In this document: positions 1 through 7,264 of the stretch, piece after piece
Layout of the letters: every line of letters begins with the position of its first letter
Numbering within the stretch: the stretch's first letter is position 1
Source: Thiobacillus denitrificans DSM 12475
GTDB lineage: Bacteria > Pseudomonadota > Gammaproteobacteria > Burkholderiales > Thiobacillaceae
Assembly: GCF_000376425.1 (NCBI RefSeq)
Contig: NZ_AQWL01000019.1
Span: 1 to 34,055, forward strand
Direction of reading: 5' to 3'
Length of the DNA stretch: 34,055 bases
Translations under genes and position numbers: made by a program
The notes under the pieces: generated by a model
Seen by the model: the letters and a program-made list of their open reading frames with translations, nothing else
Told to the model about the DNA's origin: nothing
Database searches by the model: none

Positions 1-23
1 TGTGATGTTTCAGTAGGTTGTTC
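1..23 (+). repeat. IS481-family left inverted repeat
   Basis: Begins TGTGATGTTTCAG. Aligned with the reverse complement of 1003-1025 it differs only at positions 4-6 and 14. Similarity continues weakly inward (ATCCGTAT against ATGGCCGGTAT). Confidence 0.85.
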
Positions 24-85
24 ATCCGTATCTGATCTGGGAAGCTGGTGTTGTCGAGACAGCAACCCCCATCTCAGGAGTACGG

Positions 86-1030
86 ATGAACAGCCATAAG
101 CATGCGAGATTGACGGCCAAAGGTCGAGCCCTGTTGGTGAAACGGGTGACCGAAGAGGGCTGGACAGTGCGGGAAGCCAGCGAGGCTGCCGGCGTCAGTC
201 AACGCACCGGGTTCAAATGGCTGGCGCGTTTCCGGGAGGAAGGTGAAGCCGGCCTGGCAGACCGCAGTTCACGTCCTCGGCGTTGCCCGCACGCCATTCC
301 TCCGGAACGGAAAGAGTACTGGGAGTCGCTACGACGCCAGCGTTGGCCGCAATGGCGGATTGCTGCCGAGACGGGAAACAGCCTGGCATCGGTCAGTCGC
401 CATCTGCGCCGGATCGGGCTGGCACGCCTGAAATCACTCGACCCCGTCGAGCCGGTCGTGCGCTACGAACGGGCGACGCCTGGCGAATTGCTGCACATCG
501 ACACCAAGCGCCTGGGGCGGATCGATGGCATCGGACATCGCATCACCGGCCAGCGCCAGCACCGCAGCCGCGGTATCGGCTGGGACAGCGTGCACCTGGC
601 CATCGACGACCACTCGCGGGTGTCCTTCGCCCGCATCAAAGCCGACGAGACCGCCACGAGCTGTGTGCAGTTTCTGCGTGAGGCCGTGGCCTACTATGCG
701 AGCCTGGGTGTGCGCATCGACCGTGTAATGACCGATAACGGCAGTGGGTACAAGAATGCCTTCCGGGCCGCGTGCGTGGAGCTGGGCATTCGCCATCTGC
801 GCACCAAGCCGTACACACCCAAGACGAACGGCAAGGTCGAGCGCTTCGTACAGACCAGCCTGCGGGAATGGGCGTATGCACGCCCTTACGAGAGTTCAGC
901 CCAGCGGGAAGCCGCCTTGCAGCCCTTCATCCACCGCTACAACTGGCATCGACCACACTCGGCCATCAACCACCAGCCACCCATGACCCGCATACCGGCC
1001 ATGAACAACCTGCTGAAACTCAACAGCTAG
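86..1030 (+). CDS. IS481-family DDE transposase
   Basis: A 314-aa transposase that moves the element by DDE chemistry. The N-terminus is a helix-turn-helix with the family signature (VREASEAAGVSQRT, then GLADRSSRPRR at about 50-60). The rve/integrase core follows, with catalytic acidic residues in LLHIDTKR, VMTDNGSGY and NGKVERF. The C-terminal HRYNWHRPHSAI motif is typical of this family. The start follows CAGGAG at 75-80. The length is normal, so the enzyme looks intact. The stop codon TAG lies beyond the right terminal repeat, inside the target-site sequence, so the host target supplies the end of the gene. Confidence 0.95.
   Translation: MNSHKHARLTAKGRALLVKRVTEEGWTVREASEAAGVSQRTGFKWLARFREEGEAGLADRSSRPRRCPHAIPPERKEYWESLRRQRWPQWRIAAETGNSLASVSRHLRRIGLARLKSLDPVEPVVRYERATPGELLHIDTKRLGRIDGIGHRITGQRQHRSRGIGWDSVHLAIDDHSRVSFARIKADETATSCVQFLREAVAYYASLGVRIDRVMTDNGSGYKNAFRAACVELGIRHLRTKPYTPKTNGKVERFVQTSLREWAYARPYESSAQREAALQPFIHRYNWHRPHSAINHQPPMTRIPAMNNLLKLNS
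1003..1025 (-). repeat. IS481-family right inverted repeat
   Basis: The reverse complement reads TGTTGAGTTTCAGCAGG and so on, pairing with the left end. It overlaps the last codons of the transposase. Confidence 0.85.
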
Positions 1031-1031
1031 A
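1026..1031. other. IS481 target site GCTAGA carrying two stop codons
   Basis: GCTAGA immediately follows the right terminal repeat and fits the NCTAGN target. Its central CTAG palindrome is read as TAG on both strands. It ends the transposase on the plus strand (1028-1030) and the tyrosine recombinase on the minus strand (1027-1029). Confidence 0.7.
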
Positions 1032-1641
1032 TCTCGGTCTGCTCCGAGATCTCCAGTGCGTCATCGACCTCGATCCCAAGGTATCGAACAGTGCTCTCCA
1101 GCTTGGTGTGACCGAGAAGGATCTGGACGGCCCTGAGGTTCTTGGTTCGCTTGTAGATCAGTGTTGCTTTGGTCCGCCGCATGGTATGCGTGCCATAGAC
1201 CGCCGGATCAAGTCCGATGGCCGCAACCCACTGATGCACGATGCGGGCATACTGGCGGGTAGAGACATGAGGTGATTTCGCCAGGCGACTTGGAAACAGA
1301 TAGTGTTCCGGCCGCAAATTCGCCATTTCGATCCATGCCGATACAGCAGACCTGGTCGGCTCCGTCAATTCGAACTGCACTGGGCGTTGGGTCTTTCGCT
1401 GCACGACCATCGCGCGGGGCAATATCTGGTTGCCGTGCGCAACGTCCCGAACGTGCAGATTCACCAGATCGCAGCCACGCAACTTGCTGTCGATCGCTAG
1501 GTTGAACATGGCCAGGTCGCGAACGCGATGTTCGTTCTGGAGGTGGATTCGGATGGCCCAGATGTCCTTGGGTTTGAGTGGTGGCTTTTGGCCGACCAGC
1601 TTGCCTTTGTTCCAGGGTTCCGGAGTTAGATTGGATTCCAT
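1027..1641 (-). CDS. Short tyrosine recombinase (phage integrase family, catalytic domain only)
   Basis: A 204-aa site-specific recombinase of the tyrosine integrase family. The catalytic residues are visible: Arg in SKLRGCDL, the His-x-x-Arg box in GTHTMRRTK, His in LLGHTKL, and the Tyr nucleophile in STVRYLG. The usual SAM-like core-binding N-terminal domain is absent or very short, as in small single-domain integrases. I chose ATG 1641 because AAGGAG lies 8 nt upstream; an in-frame ATG at 1674 has no such signal. The stop codon falls in the IS481 target site, so the insertion seems not to have shortened the protein. The enzyme may still be active. Its DNA substrate is unknown. Confidence 0.85.
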   Translation of the reverse strand: MESNLTPEPWNKGKLVGQKPPLKPKDIWAIRIHLQNEHRVRDLAMFNLAIDSKLRGCDLVNLHVRDVAHGNQILPRAMVVQRKTQRPVQFELTEPTRSAVSAWIEMANLRPEHYLFPSRLAKSPHVSTRQYARIVHQWVAAIGLDPAVYGTHTMRRTKATLIYKRTKNLRAVQILLGHTKLESTVRYLGIEVDDALEISEQTEI

Positions 1642-1711
1642 GTCAGACTCTCCTTCGTGGTTGATGGGAGCCAAATTTTGTTAGCGAGTCTCGGTCGACA
1701 GCTTCCTGGCA

Positions 1712-3373
1712 TCAGTAGCCATCGGCCAGTTCAGATAAGTCCACCAGTTCCAGCAGCTTGTTGAACATCGAGGAAACCGCGACAGCCACTTCAGGATTGC
1801 CACTGGTATCGGCTTCCTTGACAGTCCCATCGGGCTTGTAGGTCATCCTGATCTGTCCCACCCCCTCAAGCGTTATCACCGAGGCCTTAGCGATCTGCGG
1901 ATCGTAGACCAGGTTAACTGTCCGTCCTATGCCTTCACGCAACTCGGCGATATTGCCGTCTGCGTCATAACCCACCGCCAGCTGTTGCTTATAACCCTCG
2001 CCAGATTTGCTGGCGTGGATTAGTCGGCCATATTGGTCATGCCGGTAGCGAAATGCTGTAAGGCTGCGTGAAGTCCCTATCGAATCTGTGCGATCGATGC
2101 GGATAGGCTGGGCCTGGCCAGGCAAATAGTGGAACCGATAGACTTGGAAACCATCTTGATCCAATCGGACTAGGCGTCCTTTTTGGTCCCATTGCGCACG
2201 GGAATCCACACCGTCCGAATAGGTGTGGATTGCAAAGCCATACAGGTCGTAGCGTGCAGATCGCGTGGTGCGATTCCATTGCGTCTTCCGGATCGAAACG
2301 ACATCTTGCCGGCCATCAAACTGACCGCCATACGTCAGTTCGTAGCGGGCATGCTCAGGCGGGCTCTCCCCCTCCGCGCAGTGAAACATGGCATCCACCA
2401 GTTGGTGTCCGCGATCGAACAAATACTGGAACAACTGGACGCACTTGCCGGCCGTGTGGGCAACCACGCGCTGGCTGGTCGCGTCGTAGGCAATGGACTC
2501 CGCATGCCCGTCGGCGGACATATATTCAGTCATCAGCCCGCGCCTATCGTAGCGGTAGACCTCCTGCTTCCCGTCGTGATCGACGTGCTTCGTCAGTCGT
2601 CCCTCGCCGTCGTAGTGGTACATCGCCTGCCTGCCGTTCACGCCACGTACCTGCGTCACCCGGCCGGCCGCGTCATATTCGACATGCAGTACCGCTCCCT
2701 GCACATCGCCCACTGATGTGAGGCGATCCCCATCATAGGTGTAGATCTGGCGTGCGCCTACGCTGCTGCGGACTTCCAGCAAGCGGCCATCCAGGGCGAA
2801 GAGCCATTCCTTGCCATCCGTCATCCGAATGCGATACCGCTCCCCTTCCAGCACCGCATAGGACAGGCCACGGCCGTCGCGCAGCAGGCGCTTGCCAGGC
2901 TTGACCGAGTCCATGATCCCATAGGCCCTGGCGAACATTTCACGCAGTTCGTCATCTGCGAGCAGAGCCTTGCGGAAGGCGACCAGGCGCCGCGAGGGGG
3001 CGTGACCTTCAGCCCGCACGGCCGCCATGATCCGATCGACAAACCGGGCGATGGCCCGGGCGCCATAGCCCTTGGGTGCGAACAGCTCTTCCCGGCCGCT
3101 ACCGCAATGCACCAACAGCAGGTTGCCGTCCACTGTCGTGCGTACACGCGTTTCCAGCGACGAGCACCAACCCGCGCCGAACAACCCGCTGCTCTCCCGC
3201 ACACTGCTATAGGAACGCACCACGGTGAAATCCAACAGCCCTGGCCGCCACACCCGGATGTCCTGCATGTCAAGCTGGTAATTGCCGCGCATCACATCCA
3301 CCGCCGCCCAGGCCGGCGAGGCCATGGCCAGAACCAGCGTGCAAGCAGTCAACCACCGGGGCATCGTACTCAT
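1712..3373 (-). CDS. Secreted short RHS/YD-repeat protein
   Basis: A 553-aa protein starting with a signal peptide (MPRWLTACTLVLAMASPAWAA). An RHS-type N-terminal region follows (YQLDMQDIRVWRPGLLDF, then FGAGWCSSLE), like DUF6531 and adjacent RHS segments. From about residue 210 there are several degenerate YD repeats (YDAAGRVTQVRG, YDGEGRLTKHVD, YDRRGLMTEYM, YDADGNIAELRE). Full RHS proteins exceed 1000 aa and end in a DPxG core boundary plus a variable toxin. Neither is seen here, so this is a short secreted shell or binding protein or a naturally truncated form. The start overlaps the stop of the upstream 93-aa gene in ATGA, indicating translational coupling. Its function is unknown. Confidence 0.82.
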   Translation of the reverse strand: MSTMPRWLTACTLVLAMASPAWAAVDVMRGNYQLDMQDIRVWRPGLLDFTVVRSYSSVRESSGLFGAGWCSSLETRVRTTVDGNLLLVHCGSGREELFAPKGYGARAIARFVDRIMAAVRAEGHAPSRRLVAFRKALLADDELREMFARAYGIMDSVKPGKRLLRDGRGLSYAVLEGERYRIRMTDGKEWLFALDGRLLEVRSSVGARQIYTYDGDRLTSVGDVQGAVLHVEYDAAGRVTQVRGVNGRQAMYHYDGEGRLTKHVDHDGKQEVYRYDRRGLMTEYMSADGHAESIAYDATSQRVVAHTAGKCVQLFQYLFDRGHQLVDAMFHCAEGESPPEHARYELTYGGQFDGRQDVVSIRKTQWNRTTRSARYDLYGFAIHTYSDGVDSRAQWDQKGRLVRLDQDGFQVYRFHYLPGQAQPIRIDRTDSIGTSRSLTAFRYRHDQYGRLIHASKSGEGYKQQLAVGYDADGNIAELREGIGRTVNLVYDPQIAKASVITLEGVGQIRMTYKPDGTVKEADTSGNPEVAVAVSSMFNKLLELVDLSELADGY

Positions 3374-3651
3374 TGCTCGCCCGCCTCATTTGCCTGCTCC
3401 AACCGGGCGCGCATATCCCGTGGCAGATAGATACTGAAGCGAGCCAGCTCGCTGAACGCCTGGGGTCGCAAAGGCGGCGCCAGATTGACGCACACCTCCT
3501 TGTCCGTGAACCCCTGCTTCACGACCGTCTCTTGCCGGTCACGGATTTGAGCGGGATCCGACTCGCAAGCGCAGGCCGCACCGGCCCAGATCCACATCAA
3601 CGCACCCGCCGTGAGCAGGTACCCTGAAACCAAGCCAGACAACGTTGCCAT
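3370..3651 (-). CDS. Small exported protein, coupled to the RHS gene
   Basis: A 93-aa protein with a hydrophobic N-terminal segment (LVSGYLLTAGALMWIWAGAACA) that looks like a signal peptide. Cys residues at its end could be a non-canonical lipobox. The mature part of about 65 aa is rich in charged residues and has one further Cys (KEVCVNLAPPLRP). GAGGAGA lies 5 nt before the ATG. The stop overlaps the RHS start by 4 nt, so the two are made together and may form an exported pair. I do not recognise a family. Confidence 0.65.
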   Translation of the reverse strand: MATLSGLVSGYLLTAGALMWIWAGAACACESDPAQIRDRQETVVKQGFTDKEVCVNLAPPLRPQAFSELARFSIYLPRDMRARLEQANEAGEQ

Positions 3652-4056
3652 GTACTTCTCCTCTGCAAGGCATGTTCAATGCAGACAAAGACGCGGGGGA
3701 AACAAAATTGTCAGGTAGATCGACCGTATAGTCGCCGCTGCCAGCCACCATTTACGGCAATGGCCTCGATGGCAATAGACACACGGTTTCACGCAGCGGC
3801 GGCACGCCATGGTGGTTATGGATCGTGGGTATGCCGAAATTCCCTACGAGGCCATCCCTATGCCGTAGGGGTCGATTCTCAAGGCATGCGGCGCTTGCCA
3901 GGTTCTGCACAAACCAAGGCGGTTTGTCAGAAATCGTTCACCGCAAGAAAATCCTGACAAACGTTGATCCGCCCCGTCCAAGCCTGCAGATGCCCCCTGA
4001 ACGGCTCCAGCCATTATTAGGGAAACGTAACCACGGAAAAAGGAGGAGAGAAACCA
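3652..4056. other. Intergenic region, no convincing gene
   Basis: About 400 bp between divergent genes, presumably holding the promoter of the RHS pair near its left end. It contains a 9-bp inverted repeat, GTTTGTCAG at 3922-3930 and CTGACAAAC at 3954-3962. A 7-bp one (CCCTACG/CGTAGGG) lies around 3843-3871. Neither has a T tract. Open frames here on both strands have no homology or start signal that I can recognise. Confidence 0.4.
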
Positions 4057-4317
4057 ATGGCCGATCATTTTCTGGAGAGCATGCAGCACGCCTCGGCCCG
4101 GACATGCTGCCAGGACGACGTGAATGCCGATGACCCTATCCTCGTAATCGTGCAGCCCTTCCGCCGAGTATGCGGGGTGCTTGACAGCTATTATCAACGC
4201 ATGGCTAGATTTGCAAAAAAGCGCAACAAAAACCGCGTTCAGCGGCGCCAGGGCCATGACCTACCCACTCAGGATGGGGTGTGGATAAAGCCTCTCCATT
4301 TTGCCGAAATGTCATGA
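4057..4317 (+). CDS. Hypothetical 86-aa protein
   Basis: A small frame preceded by an unusually good ribosome binding site (AGGAGGAGAG at 4041-4050, 6 nt from ATG), the main reason to call it. The product is basic in its middle (RFAKKRNKNRVQRRQ) and has a CC pair near residue 17. It has no signal peptide or membrane segment. I recognise no family. It stands alone on the plus strand ahead of the Cys-rich exported protein. It could be spurious. Confidence 0.4.
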   Translation: MADHFLESMQHASARTCCQDDVNADDPILVIVQPFRRVCGVLDSYYQRMARFAKKRNKNRVQRRQGHDLPTQDGVWIKPLHFAEMS

Positions 4318-4435
4318 GGAGGAACGCGATCAACCACAATAAATTCAGCCACACGCCACGCGACACCTAGCCAATATTGTTTTGTGAACCTTATTCAATG
4401 ACCCGGCAATACCATTTACCAATAGGAGAAACGAC

Positions 4436-4735
4436 ATGAACAAACTCATCCCCACCCTGCTCGCTGCCCTGATCCTCCCAATGGCCAGCATGAATGTCTA
4501 CGCAGAGAAAGCTTGCAATCGCGGTGATACACGTTGTGCTGCCGATGGATACGTACAAGAGTGCATTGGTGCCGGTGACTTTACCTCCTGGTCTCCATCT
4601 TTGATGGGAAAAAGATGCGCTAATCCAGTCGCAGGCTGCACTGAAGGCGATAAGAAATGTGGTGTTGATGGATTCATCATGCGATGCACTTATGAAAACA
4701 GATGGGAATCAACAGTAACGGCGTGCAAGAAGTAA
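4436..4735 (+). CDS. Small Cys-rich exported protein with a duplicated motif
   Basis: A 99-aa protein with a clear signal peptide (MNKLIPTLLAALILPMASMNVYA, cleavage likely after YA). The mature part of about 76 aa has two copies of a Cys module: C-x2-GDTRCAADGYVQEC, then C-x-EGDKKCGVDGFIMRC. The 8 cysteines suggest a disulfide-stabilised periplasmic or secreted fold. AGGAG lies 9 nt before the ATG. A strong hairpin follows the stop, so it is probably a single-gene transcript. Base composition is more AT-rich than the neighbouring sigma-factor genes. The family is not recognised. Confidence 0.78.
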   Translation: MNKLIPTLLAALILPMASMNVYAEKACNRGDTRCAADGYVQECIGAGDFTSWSPSLMGKRCANPVAGCTEGDKKCGVDGFIMRCTYENRWESTVTACKK

Positions 4736-4748
4736 TGTGGCACAGACC

Positions 4749-4777
4749 AATCAGCCGCCTATGCTGGGCGGCTGATT
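4749..4777 (+). terminator. Hairpin terminator after the Cys-rich gene
   Basis: An 11-bp perfect stem, AATCAGCCGCC (4749-4759) pairing with GGCGGCTGATT (4767-4777), with a 7-nt loop. It lies 14 nt after the stop codon and is followed by a T/A-rich stretch. The A/T ends of the stem would let it act in both directions. Confidence 0.75.
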
Positions 4778-4916
4778 TGAATTAAAAATTTGTCGGTTGA
4801 GCCAAGGGCACCAACGAGAAATCTCAGATTGCGCTCACTGCTAGACAGGTGGTGACCACGCCCGCCGCCCCCGGCAAGATCATCAACTCCCTCTTCGCGA
4901 CCTAGCCTCACGAGAG

Positions 4917-5549
4917 ATGCCACATACATCTGAGCCGCCGACCATCGAATCCACTCAGGATACCGCCTGGCTGGCACAGATCGCGCTGGGCGGCGAGAAG
5001 GCGTTGATGGAACCGCTCAAGGGCTTGATGACGCGTCACGGCCCGGGCTTGTACCGTTTTTTCAAGCGCCACAGGCTGAGCGATGAGGAGAGCGAGGAAC
5101 TGGTCCAGGACGTGTTCACCAAGGTCTGGCAGCAGGCGCACAGCTTTGAAGGCCGTGCCAGCGTGAAGACCTGGATCCAGGGCATTGCGCGCAACTGCAT
5201 GATCGATCTGATCCGCAAGAAGCAGGTTCGCAAGACATCGGAGCACACGTCACTGAGCGCAACCGAAGATGGCGAGGATGCCGAACTCACCCTGGATATT
5301 CCCGACCCGGATGCGGATGGCCGGCTGCACGACTGGTACATCTGCATGAAACAGGGCCTGGAACGCTTCCATAAAAAATATCCGGAACACCACCACGCGC
5401 TGGAGTTGCGCAGCATGGGGCTGGAGTACGAGGAGATTGCCGACCAGACCGGACGCAACAGCCCGGGGGCGGCGCGCGAGTTTTTGCGCGTCTGCCGCGA
5501 GCGGTTGGAAGCCTTCATTGGCGAATGCCGCAGTCTGGCCACTGTGTAG
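4917..5549 (+). CDS. ECF-type RNA polymerase sigma factor
   Basis: A 210-aa sigma-70-family factor with only regions 2 and 4, as in extracytoplasmic-function sigma factors. Region 2 (about 28-102) includes the core-binding ELVQDVFTKVWQQ and the -10-recognition helix KTWIQGIARNCMIDLIRKK. Region 4 (about 149-203) contains the helix-turn-helix LEYEEIADQTGRNSPGAARE, followed by FLRVCRERLEAFI. The start ATG is 9 residues before the first helix and its ribosome binding site is weak. It is followed 9 nt later by a 190-aa gene, so the two form an operon. No classical membrane anti-sigma factor is present. Control may be through the neighbour or the downstream STAND protein. Confidence 0.93.
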   Translation: MPHTSEPPTIESTQDTAWLAQIALGGEKALMEPLKGLMTRHGPGLYRFFKRHRLSDEESEELVQDVFTKVWQQAHSFEGRASVKTWIQGIARNCMIDLIRKKQVRKTSEHTSLSATEDGEDAELTLDIPDPDADGRLHDWYICMKQGLERFHKKYPEHHHALELRSMGLEYEEIADQTGRNSPGAAREFLRVCRERLEAFIGECRSLATV

Positions 5550-5558
5550 GGATCGACC

Positions 5559-6131
5559 ATGTCGAAACCGGATGATGACACCTGGCTGAATGCGCTCGCG
5601 GCGAGCAGCCCCCCGGGGTTGGATGAAAGCGACGCCCGGGAAATCCAGTTGCTGCGGCAGGTTCTGCTGGAACAGGGATTCGCCCCTCCAGAAGAAGCCA
5701 CAGAAGAAACCAAAACGGCCGATGTGTCCTCATCGGGCCCGTCTGGCTTCGATCCAGACCTTGCCCACCAGCGACTGGTGTTCCGGCTGAAGCGCAAAGG
5801 CCTGGTCACCCCGGCTTGGTTCCACGATGAACGCGTTCTACTGATGGCGGCGGCAGATGACAGCACCGGCGTGTCCGCGCCCCGTATCCTCACCGACCAA
5901 GGTTTTGCAATCACCCCCTTTTACCGTCTGGGGGCCACAGCCGGCGAGCCGCCAACAGCGGTGGTGATCGAGTGCCCCAAGGGGCAGATCGAGAACTACC
6001 GCCAGCGCACCGCCTACCTGGAACTCGGCGGGCAGCTTATCGAAGTCGGCCCGTTCGGCGAAGACGGCAAGGCGCAGGGCACGCTGCCGGCTGGGGTGAA
6101 GTTTGAACTGGAGAGCTTCAAGATCCGTTAA
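5559..6131 (+). CDS. Hypothetical 190-aa protein co-transcribed with the ECF sigma factor
   Basis: Starts 9 nt after the sigma factor stop, so it shares its transcript. It has no signal peptide or membrane helix, so it should be cytoplasmic. The N-terminal 50 residues are acidic (for example LDESDAREIQLLRQVLLEQG). The rest is a globular region with alternating beta-like stretches (LAHQRLVFRLKRKGLVTP, PTAVVIECPKGQIENYRQ, QLIEVGPFGEDG). A position next to an ECF factor makes a soluble anti-sigma or partner role plausible. No anti-sigma motif (such as the ZAS His/Cys site) is visible. I do not recognise the family. Confidence 0.75.
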   Translation: MSKPDDDTWLNALAASSPPGLDESDAREIQLLRQVLLEQGFAPPEEATEETKTADVSSSGPSGFDPDLAHQRLVFRLKRKGLVTPAWFHDERVLLMAAADDSTGVSAPRILTDQGFAITPFYRLGATAGEPPTAVVIECPKGQIENYRQRTAYLELGGQLIEVGPFGEDGKAQGTLPAGVKFELESFKIR

Positions 6132-6202
6132 TTGATTGCAATTAACGTACTTGTAAATGATTTCATGTCATCAATTTACTTCAGTTTCAATTGGGACCAC
6201 AT

Positions 6203-6586
6203 ATGGACACAATCAAAAAACTATTGATCAAATTAGCCATCATAAACATGGTTATCTTCGGCACCTCGTCAGCGCTTGCCGAAAGTGGCGAGATTTTTCT
6301 GAACTGCACAAACGTCTCTTTAGAAAAACACGATGGCAAACTTGTTAACCGCGTAAAGGTTGCCGATTTTGGATACACGATATCCGCGGACCGTACAAAA
6401 ATTAAGGAATGGGGAGATTCATCATGGAGACCATTGCAGGTTACGGAGGATAAATACATATTCGGAAACGAGACATACATTAGCCGCACTACAGGCCGCT
6501 ATTTCAGCATTGATAAGAGAGAGACTTATTTTTATGTAGTAGAAGCTGCATGCAGCAGAGCAAAAAAGGAACCCTTCAAATTTTAA
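6203..6586 (+). CDS. Small exported protein
   Basis: A 127-aa protein with a signal peptide (MDTIKKLLIKLAIINMVIFG, then TSSALA). The mature part of about 100 aa has Cys residues near both ends (FLNCTNVS and EAACSRA), a likely disulfide. It is strand-rich: VADFGYTISAD, KYIFGNETYIS, RYFSIDKRETYFYVVE. I chose ATG 6203 over an in-frame TTG at 6191 because it places the lysines directly before the hydrophobic core. The gene is much more AT-rich than its neighbours, suggesting separate acquisition. The function is unknown. Confidence 0.72.
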   Translation: MDTIKKLLIKLAIINMVIFGTSSALAESGEIFLNCTNVSLEKHDGKLVNRVKVADFGYTISADRTKIKEWGDSSWRPLQVTEDKYIFGNETYISRTTGRYFSIDKRETYFYVVEAACSRAKKEPFKF

Positions 6587-6620
6587 GTGGCATATACAGT
6601 GAAGCTACGAGCCAAACCGC

Positions 6621-6656
6621 CTGAGTCTGTCCGGGAATCAACCCGGACAGACTCAG
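6621..6656. terminator. Strong hairpin between convergent genes
   Basis: A 15-bp perfect stem, CTGAGTCTGTCCGGG (6621-6635) pairing with CCCGGACAGACTCAG (6642-6656), and a 6-nt loop AATCAA. It lies between the end of the plus-strand exported-protein gene and the end of the minus-strand 86-aa gene, so it probably separates the two transcripts. No clear T tract follows on either side. Confidence 0.65.
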
Positions 6657-6688
6657 CCGACTCGGGTCAGAGAAGGCCCTATCTTTAA

Positions 6689-6949
6689 CTACCGCCTGTC
6701 CTGCTCGTTCTCCAGCGCTTTCCGGCGCTCCGCGTCACTTTCAGTATCCGGCTTGAACTCGTGGGGCTTGACGGGGGGGTACCGCAGCGACTCCTCGCCG
6801 CGCTTGCGAGCTTCCCGCTGGTCCTGTTCCATAGCCTGCTCGATTGCCAGCGTCGTCTGCGATGCCTGCGCGAATCCCGGGACCATGCCGGCCAGGCACA
6901 GAACGGAAAAGGCAGTCAGTTGCTTGATGGTTTTGAGACGGGTCTTCAT
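6689..6949 (-). CDS. Small exported charged protein
   Basis: An 86-aa protein with a signal peptide (MKTRLKTIKQLTAFSVLCLA, then GMVPGFAQA). The mature part of about 57 aa is highly charged and probably helical (AIEQAMEQDQREARKRGEES, then SDAERRKALENEQDRR). AGGAGG lies 7 nt before the chosen ATG, which decides the start. It is transcribed away from the YbjN-like gene, with the terminator-like hairpin at 6621-6656 beyond its 3' end. No family is recognised; it could be a periplasmic helical protein. Confidence 0.68.
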   Translation of the reverse strand: MKTRLKTIKQLTAFSVLCLAGMVPGFAQASQTTLAIEQAMEQDQREARKRGEESLRYPPVKPHEFKPDTESDAERRKALENEQDRR

Positions 6950-7264
6950 GTGCATTCCTCCTGTGGTTGATTGATGCGCGCAATTCCATGGACGCGGCGC
7001 CGTAAGACTTGTCAGGGGTTTTTTAGCACAAGCCTGCTGCTTTTCCAGAAGTGCCCGGGAAGCGCCGCATGTCCTGCTCAGCGCCTGCCCGGCAGACGCT
7101 GCATGTTGTGTGCCCCATATCCAGCAACCATGTGCGCAGCCACACGCCTCCCATGGCCGAACGATGCAGAAAGTCCTGACACATCGCTCTCTCTTTGCGT
7201 CTGGACAGGTGTTCAGTTGCCGCTGCAACTGCAATGCGTCCAACTCATCGTGGAGGATTCAACC
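6950..7264. promoter_or_regulatory. Divergent intergenic region with a hairpin before the YbjN-like gene
   Basis: About 315 bp between the divergent 86-aa gene and the YbjN-like gene must hold both promoters; I cannot assign -35/-10 boxes with confidence. A perfect 7-bp hairpin, CAGTTGC (7214-7220), loop CGCT, GCAACTG (7225-7231), lies 33 nt before the YbjN-like ATG. It would fall in the 5' untranslated region. Nothing else is seen. Confidence 0.4.

Larger units (their letters stand above)
1..1025 (+). mobile_element. Complete IS481-family insertion sequence
   Basis: A 1025-bp element with one transposase gene between imperfect 23-bp terminal inverted repeats that match at 19 of 23 positions and both begin TGT. 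Size and organisation fit IS481 (about 1 kb, single DDE transposase). The right end is followed by GCTAGA, which fits the NCTAGN target known for several members of the family. The left copy of the target duplication would lie outside the window. The element sits at the 3' end of a tyrosine recombinase gene on the other strand. Confidence 0.88.

Noticed and set aside
434-796. Long open frames opposite the IS481 transposase
   Set aside because: They are antisense shadows of a GC-rich coding region, without family resemblance or ribosome binding site; the plus-strand frame has all transposase motifs.
1031-1050. Hairpin ATCTCGG/CCGAGAT as a terminator
   Set aside because: It lies inside the last codons of the tyrosine recombinase, the stem is only 7 bp and no T tract follows.
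3844-4257. 137-codon minus-strand open frame in the gap at 4 kb
   Set aside because: It overlaps the better-supported small plus-strand gene, lacks a recognisable family and has no good ribosome binding site.
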